Source: Campylorhamphus procurvoides (taxonomy: Eukaryota > Chordata > Aves > Passeriformes > Dendrocolaptidae). From it: a stretch of DNA of 64,000 nucleotides. Under the pieces are notes generated by a model. That model ran no database searches, was not told the DNA's origin, and saw only the letters and a program-made list of their open reading frames with translations. The translations under genes and the position numbers were made by a program. Each line of letters starts with the position of its first letter. The first letter of the stretch is position 1. Positions 12,301 through 41,990 of the stretch are shown here, in pieces. The stretch is taken from positions 5,314 to 69,313 of the forward strand of contig WBMV01003346.1 of assembly GCA_013396655.1 (NCBI GenBank). The letters run 5' to 3'.

Positions 12301-13739
12301 CCCCTTATTTTCATATGTCCAATGCAATTTTGCAGTGTAAGTGCTGCATAATAAAACTGGCTGCCTGTTTCCTGAATGTAGGCTAAGCTACTAGTGCATG
12401 TTCAGCCAGCTAATCATCTGCATTAAACTCATTCTCATTTTCTATATCTGACCTAAACTTTCTCCTTGTTTCTTTTCTTCTCTTCACCTTTAAGCACAAA
12501 CATAAATCATCCTTGCTACAGCCTAGAACAGTTAAGTAAAAAAATCTTCACTGCCCCTTAAAAGTGTCATGTCACATAAAGTAGCAGTGTTGTAGTGACC
12601 CTTGTCTTCAGTGGTGTCTGTAACCTTATCATCCCTGTGAATAGTGCTGAACCCTCATGGGAGAGTCATTTTCACTGCTTTCTCTGTACTGCTTGTTGGA
12701 GTAGATGGATTTGGTTTGATCTCTAGATGCTTATTGCTCTTGCACTCAGGCAGCTACCAGGGCCCCACAGTTCATGTAAACTAGATGCTGGAGTGTTATC
12801 CCTGCATTAAAGCAATGCTATTGGCAGCACAGAAATGCTAAAATAATACAGCTGGGAAGCCATTGGCACTAACCTGTACATAATATACAAAGGCTCCTTA
12901 GAATCACTTTAGGGTGAGAGCAGTGGAAATATATTTATTCTGTGAGCTGATCTCAAACGAGTCATCTCCTCTGCCAAAATACACTGTAGTCTATAGCACT
13001 CACAAGCATGGGATTCATGACAAATTCCTTATGATTCATGCTGCTTCACTGCAGCATTGGGAATCATCAGCAGATAGTTTTATGACGGCCTGTAGGCCTT
13101 GGGGCTGATTTAAATCCTCAAATGGAATCTGTTTTAATATATTCTCACAGGCAGTTGTAATTTTCTGTTGGCAAATATCCAATATAAGCCATCAAGTAGC
13201 AGGGTCTTAACTAGTTAAGACCTGGGCATTTCTCCACAAATAAATTGCCCAAATAGAAATACCTTACTTCCTGGCACATTGTGTGGTGACTCCTTAGGCA
13301 AAGACTCAATAACTGTTCTTAAAACCAAACACCTGTATTCCAACATTTTACACAGCAATCCTCAGCACTGCTTGTGCATAGCATACTGCTGCAATCTACT
13401 TTCATTTCCAGGATTGAGGCAGTGGAATCTTAAGTGGCCATAATGTCCACAAGCAGCTGTCAGGTCACATTTCTTATGAAACATGCTGAAAGAAACTGCA
13501 TCCTGTAAGAGGGAAGGAGTGCCTTATATGCTGGGCATTAACACAAGGTGCATTGCATTGCTTTTAGGGCAGCTGAAGAAGCCTTTGTGAATGATGCAGA
13601 AGACGTTTTTCCGGGCACTGAGTGGGAACGTGTGGCTCAGCTCTGTGACTTTAATCCCAAGTCTAGTAAGCAGGCAAAAGATGTGTCCCGCATGCGTTCA
13701 GTCCTCATCTCTCTCAAGCAGGCTCCGCTGGTTCGCTGA
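6351..13739 (+). CDS. CLTA: Clathrin light chain A, exons 2-7 (gene span within window)
   Basis: CLTA is the regulatory light chain of the clathrin triskelion. It binds the proximal heavy-chain leg, and coated vesicles use it in endocytosis and trans-Golgi sorting. Six exons (38, 118, 112, 54, 36 and 172 nt) join in phase, each with AG/GT borders. The product matches CLTA: a short linker (DAVDGVVNG), a segment ending in a WREEQ-containing helix, the charged heavy-chain-binding helix around EWKEKAIKELEEW, the brain insert, and the conserved tail ending in SLKQAPLVR. Having both an 18- and a 12-residue insert marks it as light chain A, since light chain B has only the 18-residue one. Exon 1 with the start codon and the Hsc70/EED region lies outside the window. 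The neighbour is GNE, convergent, as in mammals. Confidence 0.97.
6389..8268 (+). other. CLTA: CLTA intron 2
   Basis: 1,880 bp intron, donor GTAAGA, acceptor in a TTTCCTCTGAG context. I see no repeat copy or other exon in it. Confidence 0.85.
8269..8386 (+). CDS. CLTA: CLTA exon 3
   Basis: Exon of 118 nt that encodes ETNGPTNCYAAISQADRL followed by a segment containing SEPESIRKWREEQ and ending in LEQL plus the first base of an Asp codon. It matches the mammalian exon almost residue for residue. The segment leads into the long helix that lies along the heavy chain. The donor is GTAAGG. A CR1 copy begins about 25-30 bases after the donor. Confidence 0.96.
8416..8766 (+). mobile_element. CR1 LINE 3' fragment in CLTA intron 3
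   Basis: The + strand reads as the 3' end of avian CR1: a GGAGAAGAGAAGGCTC block near the start, then a GGTTGCCCAGAGAAG block, and the tail AACCTATTCTATGATTCTT. It is on the same strand as CLTA. The middle lacks the usual segment before the GGTTGCCCAG block, so it carries an internal deletion. The start is approximate, because similarity fades within 30 bases of the exon 3 donor. Confidence 0.9.
8767..9709 (+). other. CLTA: CLTA intron 3, remainder
   Basis: Non-coding and AT-rich. A short TAGTAG/TAATAA-type simple repeat lies near 8960-8983. The acceptor before exon 4 is AAATCTTCAG. No other element recognised. Confidence 0.7.
9710..9821 (+). CDS. CLTA: CLTA exon 4
   Basis: Exon of 112 nt that encodes (D)ANSRKQEAEWKEKAIKELE and then EWYARQDEKLEKTKASN plus two bases of an Arg codon. 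This is the core heavy-chain-binding helix with its conserved Trp residues. The donor is GTAAAG. Exon 4 can join exon 7 directly (ag|g gives Arg) or exon 5 in the same phase, as required for alternative splicing. Confidence 0.96.
9822..11224 (+). other. CLTA: CLTA intron 4
   Basis: 1,403 bp. The last ~70 bases before exon 5 are strongly pyrimidine-rich (repeated CTGCCTGC/CTTGCC) and end in CTAG. No mobile element recognised. Confidence 0.8.
11225..11278 (+). CDS. CLTA: CLTA alternative exon 5 (18-residue insert)
   Basis: A 54-nt exon with the peptide VADEAFYKQPFADVIGYV, in phase with exons 4, 6 and 7. The insert appears identical to the mammalian one. In mammals it is included mainly in neurons, alone or with exon 6, and changes light-chain conformation near the heavy chain. 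The acceptor is CTAG|G and the donor GTATGT. The exon was placed by its peptide and splice borders. Confidence 0.95.
11279..12494 (+). other. CLTA: CLTA intron 5
   Basis: 1,216 bp. The 3' end is an unusually long run of C and T (about 12455-12490) before TTTAAG, a candidate binding stretch for polypyrimidine-tract proteins next to a regulated exon. Confidence 0.75.
12495..12530 (+). CDS. CLTA: CLTA alternative exon 6 (12-residue insert)
   Basis: A 36-nt exon encoding TNINHPCYSLEQ with split codons at both ends (Val completed by its first base, Gln by the first base of exon 7). This insert is specific to light chain A and is brain-enriched in mammals. The donor GTTAAG departs from the consensus at +3, which fits an exon skipped by default. 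Confidence 0.94.
12531..13567 (+). other. CLTA: CLTA intron 6
   Basis: 1,037 bp ending in TTGCTTTTAG. No repeat or extra exon recognised. Confidence 0.8.
13568..13739 (+). CDS. CLTA: CLTA exon 7 (C-terminus)
   Basis: 172 nt: AAEEAFVNDAEDVFPGTEWE, then a stretch containing ERVAQLCDFNPKSS and ending ...SVLISLKQAPLVR and TGA at 13737-13739. The tail interacts with the triskelion hub. The last residue is Arg where human has His. The acidic stretch NDAEDVF replaces human NDIDESS; the rest is nearly unchanged. Confidence 0.97.
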
Positions 13740-14008
13740 AGCTAAGCTCAATGGAAACACTACAAATGCAATATCTTAACCTTACTCAGAGAAGCTACGT
13801 TTGCAGTAATTTCATTAATTGTTTCAATGTATTTTTTTGGACAACATCATGATGTATCTAGATCTGATCATTGTTTGATTGCATGTTCTTCCTGATGTTT
13901 CCTTTCTGTGTCTGAAATGGGAGAACTTCCAAAACTCTAGTCTCTGTGCTGTTGTGCACTGAGGTGTCACTTCCCACATTATTGATATTAAAGATCTATT
14001 AAACAGCA
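13740..14008 (+). terminator. CLTA: CLTA 3' UTR and probable poly(A) site
   Basis: After the stop codon there are two ATTAAA hexamers close together (about 13987-13992 and 13998-14003), followed by a GT-rich stretch (TGTGTTGTTGG at ~14011). That is the usual arrangement of a cleavage site. The implied 3' UTR is about 270 nt. Later AATAAA motifs (about 15057 and 15282) could serve longer transcripts. Confidence 0.55.
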
Positions 14009-15738
14009 AAATGTGTTGTTGGCTTTGGATGAAGGTGGTCTCCTGCTCCCTTTTGACAGATGGTGTTTGAATTGGGTATAAGCAAACGTTTCTCTTAATT
14101 GCTAGTGATTTCACCTTGTCCAGACAGCAATTCTCCTGGTCTCTGTGAGGCTGTCCTGCTTGTTTCATTAAGCTTTCTTAAAGCTCTTGAGAGCTTTAGT
14201 TTAAAAACTGCTCCCCTGTCCAATTTATCACACTAGATAAAAGCTCTAGGAAATTGCAGCCGCAGGCTTGTTAAGGAGCTTATATCTCTTCCAGTGGAAC
14301 TAAGGACACTGACTTCTCAGGTAATCAAGCAGTTCTGTGTAGTTGTCTACTGTCACTCTGGCTGCCCATGTTAGGCTCAACATACAGTCCATGGCACTTA
14401 AGTTTTTGATATTCTGCTGCATATTCTGTTCTGTTAGATATTCAATGCAAAAGATCTCTTGTGCAGAGGTTGCTTGGATGTTTTTGAACTGTGTCTTTGT
14501 CCTTACTGATTTTTGCAGAAACTTTCTCCCACCAGGGTGGTGAACTGGAGAGTTGGAGAGCAAGAGAAGGGAAGACTTGCTCTTACTGCTCCTCATCTGC
14601 GAGTTGGAGTTCTCTCTGCAAAGGTGGTTGAATCTGAAACAAACTGCTACAGAAAATCACTGTTCTGCTTCCTTGGCTCACCCAGCATTCACAGGGACTG
14701 TATTCCAGCCTTGCTCTGTTAAGGCTTACCTTAATTGTCTGTCTGAGCATAATCTGTTTAGTCTCGTATATTATTCCACCTTTTTTTTTCAAAGACACAG
14801 TATCTTAACTAGTGCTTTAATGCCTTTTATGTACAAGCTGGAAGGTTAGTCCAGGCAGCTTGAAAATGGTTGCAGATGCAGACTAAAACATACTGTCGTA
14901 CTAGCTGCTGTGTCCTTTGTTCAGTAAGATAGTGAATAAGTGGTTTCCACTTGGGCTTCAAAAATTGAGCTGTACCTTACTGTTGTCTGTAGTGACTGGA
15001 GTTACTCTCATATTTACCAGTGTATTCACACAGTACTGGTGAATGATGATGAGAATGGTAATAAACTACAGGTCTGAAAGCTTGATCCCGTGGAAGATTA
15101 AAGCAGGAAGATATTTTCTGAACTGCACAGAGATATCACAGGTGAGTCTAATAGGACTGAGACACAGATCAAGTTCATTGCTGGCCTTGACTAATTATCC
15201 TGACACCTTGACTGAAAACTTCCTTTTCTTCTGCTTGCTCCAAGGCTGTAAAAACAACAGCTTGCAAAATGAATTGATAATCCAATAAAGAAAACTCTAC
15301 TACTTGAATACAGTCTTTAAAGTATTAATATGAATTTAGCACTATTTGAAAGACCAATATATTAGAGAGGTTTCTGCGCAATGAATTACGGAATTTATTG
15401 ATCCCCACATTGTCCTGTCTTACAGGACTTTATCTGGCTACAGGCCTGGTTTTGAGCTGCAATCTGAGAAAATGGGCAAAGACTGAAATTCAAAGCCAAA
15501 GCAGTATTAGAGAAGTTAAAGCAGTGTTTTGTAAGCTGGGTTTGTAGGGCCCAAGAATGTCTTTGCAGCATTTTTATGTATTTAATCTAGCTGGAACACT
15601 TAAAATGCAGCTCTGTGGGTTTTGGCTACTTCCTCTAGCTCTTGTGCTGAGATTTTATAGATTACCTCTTCTCCCTTAATTTTACGTTCAAGTCTACTAG
15701 CTCACTGCCTACTAGCTCACTGCCTCCATTATCAGTGC
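14009..15738. other. CLTA-GNE convergent spacer, left part
   Basis: No gene or repeat family recognised. Several ORFs of 60-115 codons overlap one another on both strands and show no known domain. A 14-15-bp direct tandem (CTACTAGCTCACTGC) occurs at about 15696-15724, next to the CR1 end. Confidence 0.5.
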
Positions 15739-16225
15739 TGTCACAGAATCACAGACTGGCTGTGGTTGGAGGGACCTCTGGAGATCATCTGGTTCAACCT
15801 CTTTGCTCAAGCAGAACCACCTACAGCCTGTTGTCCAGGACCATGTCCAGACAGCTCCTGAAGATCTCCAGGAAGCGAAACTCCATTTCTGTGGGCAACC
15901 TGTGCCAGTGCTTGGTCACCCTTATAGTAAAAAAGTGTTTCCTGATGTTCAGGAGGAACTTGTGTTTCAGTCTGTGCCTGTTGACTCTGGTCCTGTCACT
16001 GGGCACCACTGAAAAGAGCCTGGTTCTGTCCTCTTTGCACTCTCCCTTCAGGTATTTTTATACATTGGAAAGATCCTCCTGAGCCTTCTAGTTTCCTGGC
16101 TGAACAGCCTTTCTGCAGGAGAAATGCTCTAGTTACTTTATAATCTTTTTGGCCCTTTGTTGAACTCTCTCCAGTGTCTGCACATCTCTTGTACCCAAGT
16201 GCTCATAACTATACCTAGCACTCCT
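15739..16225 (-). mobile_element. CR1 LINE 3' fragment
   Basis: Read on the + strand it begins with CACAGAATCACAGA...GGTTGGAGGGACCTCTGGAGATCATCTGGTTCAACC, the reverse complement of the CR1 3' end. It continues through the usual CR1 landmarks: TGGGCAACCTGTGCCAGTGC, CCTGATGTTCAGGAGGAACT, CTGTCACTGGGCACCACTG and GAACTCTCTCCAGTGTCTGC. About 490 bp of the element's 3' part. The outer (5') limit near 16225 is approximate. Confidence 0.92.
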
Positions 16226-19200
16226 TGGGTAAAGACTTTTTCTGTGTCTGAGAATTATTTTAGATACTTAGACCTTGTCATACTGAGCAAAAAGAATACT
16301 CAGGTTTATTTGGGCAAATCAAAGCCCTTGTGTGTTTTTCTGAATGTTGACTTGTTTTCTTCAGAGGTCAGCATCTGTCACTTTGTTTTGTGACTTCATG
16401 TGACAATTCTGTGCTACCTCTGGCCTAGCTGAACGTACTAATTTCTCTATTTACTTCCCACTGTTGCTGCTTATCTCCATAGAAATTTGATTCAGTCTGT
16501 GGAATATGGAAAAGAAACCCTGGACACTTCCAATCCTTCAAACAGAATCCCAGCTGCATGCATGCAAAGATCTCATGCAGCATTGAGAGAGAAGCTGCAG
16601 ACTACTGCTGAATACATCCTGGTATAGAACTTCTTTGTTTAGATTGTGATCAGGTGGCAGCCAGCAGCTAGGCAGTCTGAAATTACAATGAGCATTTGTA
16701 AAGAAGGGGGATGGAGAGGTCATGGGTTCTTTAGAAAGCAGGGAGCCTGAAAACAACAGCACTGTGCATTCATCCTCTTAGCCTGTGGAACATGGGTGAG
16801 TTTTAAGTAGCCATAAAACAATGTGCTATGGCTTGCTCATTTCTTGCTGTGTTTTTTCCTGGGCAACCAGTTAAGAGGGAAACAGTACTGGCTTGTATTT
16901 CAGAATGGACGTGATGAGCGTCTATAGTGTTTGCCAAAGAACATTCCTCCAGTAGTACCTATCATGTAGGGAAGCCTGTTCCTCTGCAGAACAGCTGTTC
17001 TAATACAAACACAATTATCTGGAATGGTCCAAGGGATGGACACTCCAGGTACTTTACACTTACTGCCTGTGACCTCTCCATGGCATTTGAAGGGGACACA
17101 GTGATCTCATTTCACTGAATCAGAGTATAAATTCTGTCTGCATCTTACTCTCTGTCATGGGTTTCAGTGATACAAAAGTGCCCTTGCCTCAGTTGATAAT
17201 ATGTACTGAGTTTCTGACAATTTTGTTAACAATTAAATGGAGGAAGGACAGTGCTTCAAGACCACCAGAAAACGGAGGCAGTTTTTAATTCTTTGTGGCT
17301 GGATGGCAGATCAAAGACTCAAAATACTCAACAACTAAATTTGCTGGTCAGGAGACCAAAAAGAAATTTCAAACCATGATGCTGTATGGTTTGCAGAGCA
17401 TCATCAGTCATCTGTAAAAAGATAGGTCAACTGGCCTCCTCATGATTCCAAGTCCTGGCTGGTTGGGTTTCTATGGTTAGGCAGAGTTGCAGACAAAATA
17501 AGTCATTTCCCACCAGCTGCAAGGATGAGGAGCAATAGAGTATAGGAACGAGTAGAGCTTTTATATTGGTTACGTGAATTATAAGTTACAGCCCTAAGAA
17601 CTCCAGTTTTAATTCACTTTCCAACCTTTTGGCACTCTATTGCTCTTGCTTATGTAATGCTGGTTATAAACATCCATGTTCATGAGGGATCTTCTGCCCA
17701 AGCTGTTATGTCATATACAATTCTGCTTAGAGGGCTGGACAGTGGCATTCCTGCTAAGGCATCAGCAGTTGGGATACCCCATGTGCTTACTAGGGACACT
17801 GCAAAACCAGCCTCCACAACAGGTAGGATAAGCAGATGCTGCCAATGCAGGTAATGAGAATGCACTGCTGCTTTAGGCTCTGAAATACTGATAATAGCTG
17901 GGGAAATAGGGCTTTCAGTCCACCACTTTATTTTCCCCAGTGTTGCATATAAATTATGGTTTGTCCTTATTGCAGTCCCTGATCTTCATGATACGGGCTA
18001 CTCTAAAGGAGGTAGGGCCAACATTCAGTAAACGCAGTACTGCAGATGTTCTGTGAATATCTGGTGTTTGCCCCCTCTGGGATCTGATACAATTGGGAGC
18101 TAGTATCCGTAACACTTGTGGACCACATTAAAGTACCTGAAGTGCAAGGGAGGTTTCTGAAGAGCAGAGGAAGGAGAAACAAACAAAATCACTATTGTGC
18201 TACTAAATATGATTTTTTATTCTGATTTTATAAACACGCAAATTTCTAAGGGAGAACTGCAGAGACATCTGAACCGGTGTACATATGCAGCAGGTTCTTG
18301 GCCAGTTAACAAAAAAACCCCCCAAACATTTTCAAAAGCATTTGAAGAACTGTTTTCTTAACAGGAGTAGATGTTAAAGGTATTCAGACTAAAACTTTTC
18401 AAATTAATTTTAGTCTATTGTGTTTTCTCTATGCCCACACCCTCCCTTCAGCTGCAATGGAAAAACATCTCTGGAGTCAGAGATATACGAGCCTCAGAAG
18501 GTCTGAGAAGCAAAAGCCTGGTCCCACTTTTAGCTAGGTATTCCAGCCAAGCATCCCTCGTGATGCTAGAGGATGGAAAGATCAAATGACAGGCCTCCTC
18601 ACTGTTAGAACCTCAATACTGCTACTCCTGATTTGACCAACTATCACTGTACAGAAATGCCAATTTCTCCTTGACTTGCTTGTAGACCTAATGGTATTGA
18701 AATCAGTGGGAATCACTAAGTAAACCAAGACATGTAGGACAGAGATCTAAAAATCCCTGGTGAATTAAGCCTTCTACAGCTCTGAAGATAGTTAAGAACC
18801 AATATTTGCTGATTTTGAGAAAAACTATGGTACAGAGGCTGCACGATTGTTCCTGGAGACATCAGGAAGGAGATCCTGGTGGTGGTTCCGAAATCTGCTC
18901 TGAAGATGTGTGTTCCCTGTAAGCATTCCTTGTGGAAGAGAGGATGAAGTGAGGACAATTATAGAGAAGGCAATTCTATCCCAGAATTAGTCAGTATACT
19001 AAGAGTTATTCAGTCCAAGCTTACTGTATAGCAGAGGACAATGGTTGCAGAAGTTGTTTTTCATTTTGGTTGGAGAAGAAGTTTATGTGCAGAAATAGCC
19101 ACTTTTACTTCTCTCTACTAACACATTACTGGACTTCTGAGAATATCAGTGGTTGAGTCAGATGTCAAAACGGGCCGTTAAATGCAGGATGGAGGTTATT

Positions 19201-20358
19201 TATATGACTGTTCCTCCACAGCTGTCTGAGAGATAGGTTGGTTTTTCTGTTTCTCCAGTATTTTGAAAGTGTGCTAAAAAAGCAGCTGGATCTATATAGC
19301 ATGAAGGACTAGTTAAAAAAATATAAACTGTGGTTTATATTCAAGCCTTCACTGGTATTTGACATACTTTCCTCCCAGGCCTCTGGATGCCCTGAAGGTG
19401 AGGATGAGGGTCAGATTTGACTTTCCATCCTGAAAGCTGATGGTGAATGCAGGACAAGAACAGTGTACCTGCAGCCACCAGAATGGGTGAGGGGATGCAC
19501 TATGCCACTTTGCAGTGGAAGAGTTTTATTGAAAGGTAAGAGTATTACCACATGTGCCATGTGGCTGAGTTTCACTGGCTACCAAAGAACAAGCAGTCCC
19601 CCCTCTGTGCTACTTTGGCAGACAAAGTAAGTCCCTTGAGAAATCCCCAAAGAATAAAATTCAAACAATTAACTCTTGGCCATAGCCATAAGACAAAGAT
19701 ACTCACTGATCAGTTTGTTTGCACTGCGCTACAGGCTGTATGCTCACTAGACGGTAGTCTTTTTCCTTCATATGCAAAGCTTCTAAAATGGGAGTCTGCC
19801 CTTTAAAGATGATGTAATAAATAAACTTGGTTGCCTCTGCCAAGTCCTTCATGAACCACAATTTCTAGGTGTAGCCTTTTTTATTGCAGAGGCTGCTTCC
19901 CACTGAAATTACTAACTGCTGTTGGTGATTACATCATATTTACTTTGTGGGTGGAAGTCTGGAAACTGAAAAGCTGGTAAATCTCTCATTTCACAGTGGT
20001 GGGAAATGAGATATGGATCCCCAAGTGTTAGGCATAATTTTACACACCATACATACAATCCCCACAATATATCAAGAGATACTTATAAATAATTCAGCTA
20101 CACTCAAAAGGTACATACAGGATTACCAGCAGAAGTGCTTAAAAAAACCAGAATTGCACATTACTTCCTATGTCAGATGAAGTTTAGGAAAGCTACAAAA
20201 AGATAATACTTCTATTAGGAAATGCTGAAGTGGTCACTAACTACTCAGAACACTACTCTGATTCATTAGCTGCTCTCATCAAATGAAAATTTGGGGCAAA
20301 GTATTCCCTCCACCCATTAGCATTTGGAATAGTCCATTTCTATATTTATTCCAGGTAC
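16226..20358 (-). other. GNE: Spacer including the GNE 3' UTR
   Basis: 4.1 kb without a recognised gene. GNE is transcribed leftward and its stop codon is at 20361-20359, so its 3' UTR must begin here. Candidate AATAAA signals on the minus strand (TTTATT on +) are at 20345-20350 (too close to the stop to be likely), 19880-19885, 19525-19530 and 18216-18221. Sequence alone does not show which is used. No mobile element was recognised. Confidence 0.5.
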
Positions 20359-37848
<17,490 letters not shown>

Positions 37849-37893
37849 GACTTCCTTTTGTTTTTGTTTTGAAAGATTCTTGAAGTACACTTC

Positions 37894-40800
37894 CTGACAT
37901 AATAGAGAAAAAAAAAGTGGGTCATTAATAACAGTAATTTATTTGCGGCAAATGGCATGTTTCATGAACAATATGCACAAATACAGTTGAGAACTGTGGA
38001 CACACAGTAACCCATCTATTGATAACAGACAACTAATACCTGAAAGTACCTATCATCAGAAGATTTTAGAAGAGAACAGATTTTTTTTTAGTTTAAACTC
38101 AATTTTAATATCTCTATTTCTATAAATAATATATAAAAACTCTGTATAAACAGTATTTAAGCATTATGAATTTCAACTGTAATTAAACAGTAAAATTAGT
38201 TTTCCCTGTTCAGATGGAAATCTCTGTGTAAGTAGAAAAATTATTGTGCCTTAGTAAATGAAAAAAAGAAAACCTCATATTTCAAAACCACAGAATGGAA
38301 AAAGTTGCTCAGATGCATCCATTGACAGACTCTGTGAACAAAAAGAGAAAGTTTTGGCTGAGTCTATTTACATGGTTTCATTAAACATATTTTGGTCAGG
38401 TAAGGCATGTTAAACATTGACTTCTAAATATTTACATACTGTTTTGTAGGCCAAAGTACATTAAGACATGTTACAATAGGCCTGATAAATGATACAGCAC
38501 TATCTACTCTAAAATAATGCAAATTTCATCTTTTCCCAAACAGAAATTATTAAGGTGTTAGCAAGAGTTTCAGACTGGCCAATTATAAGGTGGTTTTTGT
38601 GCTTTTTTTTGTTCTCCTTTCAAAAATATTTTTAAAAATATCATCCTTTTGGTGTGGTATCTACTGTTATATCAGATTTCTACTCCACTTAAATGGCAAG
38701 TAAACTTTTTCTGGATTAATACACAAGGGCTGCTTATCTGACTCAGAGCAGTATCAATCTCTCTGTTGGTTTTGTCAGCTAGGGAAGGTCTTTCTGAGCA
38801 GCTGCTCCTTTTAGTATTGTCATGTATGTATTGCCATTTCATGCTCCTTTTAGACTACATTTAGATTTTTTCAGTAAAGTTTTAAAAGAAGGGCTACGGT
38901 GACATCTCACTCTTAACTTAAAAAATTCAGCAGTTTTTCAGTATTTCCCTATTTTTAAGACAGATAATCATGTATGATGAGAAAAAATCCTTTGGAATAA
39001 TAGTAATGTTAGGGTGACCAAGACTTGTAGTGATGTTTTTTCTAGTTTAAGTCCAACAACCACAATTCCTGAAAGAGGGGCTTATGCTACCTTTCAGAAT
39101 AAAACAGGTGACAAAAAGCAAAGATTGCTACCATGATTAAGCTCATAAGAAATGGCATTTACTCAAACAAAGCAGTTATGGCTACTCCACCCAACTTCAG
39201 AAGAATAGATACAGCCTGCAATTGCCACAGCTGATTACTATGGTGACAAATTAAGCTGAGTTCTATGGATTCAGCCACAAAGTTATAAATATTATTTGGT
39301 TTACGTTGAGCCCCTTCATTTGAATGTACATTTGAATGTTATGTCAACAGTAGTATGTTAATTAATTTACACTTCCAAAGGATCAGATGATAATCCTTCA
39401 GGAAACCTAACTATCTACTCATGCTGAAAATATCTGCAGCTATTATGCGTTTATGATAGCTGTTTTAATGTTGCCCTTCTTTTGGTCCAACATGCTTGAA
39501 GTATTTTTAATGTATGTAAGAAATTCATTAAGTCACCCTGAAAACATAGAGAGAGTAGTTTGCAGGATTTTAGATGCTGTATGAGTCAGGGAATGTGTTG
39601 TCCTGTTTCACTGAGTGAAACCTCAAATCACATTGGCCAGACTCAGATCTAACAGAATCACTGCTTTACCTCATTTCTAAAACAACCTCTTTTTGGAGCT
39701 GGTTCTAAGCAGGACATCCTGTCATTACATGTGTAAACGCAGCTGCTAATTCAAATAAAATCATGTTCAAGATGTGAGGGCCACTTCTCATGTGTCTATA
39801 TGCTTGTCTTTGAAACTGCAGGACCAATATTAGAAACAAACCTCTCACAAGACTGTTCAAATCAGCCACTGCTGCATACGTATTCTACACTGCATAAACT
39901 GAGAAGCCAAAGTAAAAGCACACAGAATAAGGAAGTGACAATGTGTACTTATCTAGAGTTTGCTTAGTCCAAGTTACCTGCCTGAGCTAGGATGATCATG
40001 TCCCCTCTGACAAACCAGTTATCTTTCCTTCTATGCAAACAAGGCTTTTAAGAAGCAGAATAATTTTCTGTCCTCCTTTATCTTTAAGTACTGTCTAAAA
40101 TTTTAGAATCCTTCAATCCAAACTGAGAAAATCCCATCTCCTGAAACAGTACGGCTATATGTTGTTAAAAAAAATAAATCTCATGTTTCAGCGTAACTAC
40201 AGATCCAACAGAACTGAATCATTATACCACACCTTTCCAGCCATACAAATCACATTTAATTACAGCTAGCATTGTCTGCAGTAATGGTCTTTTCAAATAA
40301 TTTTGGAGGTAAATGTGGAGACATTTCAAATATGTACGAATTGACTAGAATCAAAACCAATTCCTGGTATTTGTGCATTTCAACTTCTGTTAACATTAGG
40401 TTTCAGTAAGCCCCAAAGCAGAATTCTTTAGCAATGTCTTAAAACTCTGTAACACAATAGTTTCAAAAAGCTGCCAAGTAAGCCATGCACCATTCTTGGT
40501 GCAGTTTTAATATTGCTGATAATTTTAAACACCTGCTTACCTGAAGAACCAAAATCTTTACCCTAGCAAAAGGTAGGCAACTGTGTGACATAAGTGTTAA
40601 CTCCACGTGGAAATTTACCATTAATTAAACCAGTCCACTTTTTTTCAAGTTAAGTTGGACGTTTCCTAAAAAAACATGTGACGTATTACTACATCACGGT
40701 TTAATAACATATCCTCATGTTCTGAGCCTAAATGCAAAAAATTACACTGTATTTTCAGACAGCATTCACTGTCAACAAGTAATGGCAAAGCCCCTTCAGC

Positions 40801-41788
40801 CATTAATAATAAATTCTTTCAAGCAGATCTGTAATGTCTTAGCTACACAATTTTGTTATCACTATGATTTTAGAATTTATTAACAGCTTTTGCAGGCAAA
40901 TTACCTCTTTTCAGAAGTGTTCACTGAAATGACTTGAAATAATTAATCACTAACAGTTGTCTTTGATAGGTGTTTGATGATATACTGAGTTTGATCTACA
41001 CAGCCCTCTCTAGCCTGCAGATCTTCCTCTTCCAAGATCTACCTCTTCCACCCCGCAGGGACTAACAATCTTTGTAGCAGAGAGGAAAAGAAACAAAACA
41101 GTGCTCCATGAAGGATTACTTGAAATAACTAATCTCCATAGCTTTGCTCTACTGCTCTTCCATATCCCATCATAAGGCTTTTAGACCATAAGAGGTTTCA
41201 AAGACTTTTTGAGACTGGGCAATTCTCAGCCAGACTTTAAAGCAACAAAGCACATACTGTCTCTGTTAGCTGTCTCAAATACATGAGACACTCCTTGATT
41301 AGTGTTTCATAAACAAATGACACCACCTGTATATTCTACATTTGCACCTCTGAAGTGATGGTTTTCAAAATCAAAGAGCCTGGAATACCCCCACAATCTC
41401 TACACTCTGCGAATACCCCTGTGTTTGGGGCCATTTCCTCTTCCCACCTGCCTCGCTGTGTGGCATGCACACAGGATATTCTGCTCCAAGCTCCTCCCAC
41501 ACGCTGTACCAGAGTATGTATTCCTGCCACCTTCTTCACCCATGGAGCCATCCGTCCTGCATCACCTCCGTGCACACACCCGGGGCCTGTTCCTGCAGCC
41601 CAGCGCAGGTGAATACAGACCAAACAAAGTCCTTCAGACACCCTCGAACACCTCTGTGTGGATGGAAAAGCACTCATCTCCCTGCACATATGTTGGGGCA
41701 AGAAACCCGTCCCACCATTTTCACTCACAGATGGGACTGACCTCTCCACCAGGCCCCTTTCTGGTGCGAGGGATCACCAAAGCGATAT
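37894..41788 (-). other. GNE: GNE 5' intron or upstream DNA
   Basis: 3.9 kb between the first recognised coding exon and the CR1/CpG block. The left part is very AT-rich, and from about 41,340 it is richer in C. I looked on the minus strand for a sequence like the upstream exon of the long human isoform and found none. A repeated CAGATCTTCCTCTTCCA / AGATCTACCTCTTCCA pair lies at about 41021-41050. No gene supported. Confidence 0.5.
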
Positions 41789-41990
41789 GCTTAGGATCAC
41801 AGAATATTCTGAGTTGGAAGGTACCCACAAGGCCCATCGAGTCCAGCTCCCGGCCCCGCACAGGATCATCACCGGGAGTCACACCGCGTCCCTGGGACTG
41901 CTGTCCCAAGCTTCCCGGCACTCTCCGGGGGAAGGGTATTTTCCTGGTATCCAACCTGAACCTTCCCTGACGAAACTTACGGCCACTGCC
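41789..41990 (-). mobile_element. CR1 LINE 3' fragment beside CpG block
   Basis: + strand starts GGATCACAGAATATTCTGAG, TTGGAAGGTACCCACAAGGC and CATCGAGTCCAGCTCCCGGC, then GGGAAGGGTATTTTCCTGGTATCCAACCTGAACCTTCCCTGACG. This is a CR1 3' end in reverse complement. The right limit is uncertain because the sequence passes into the duplicated block. Confidence 0.88.

Noticed and set aside
6351..13739. CLTB instead of CLTA
   Set aside because: The 12-residue insert exon and the CLTA-type tail, plus adjacency to GNE, identify light chain A.
13824..14168. 114-codon minus-strand ORF overlapping the CLTA 3' UTR
   Set aside because: No domain and no signs of a gene. It lies opposite a UTR and is probably chance.
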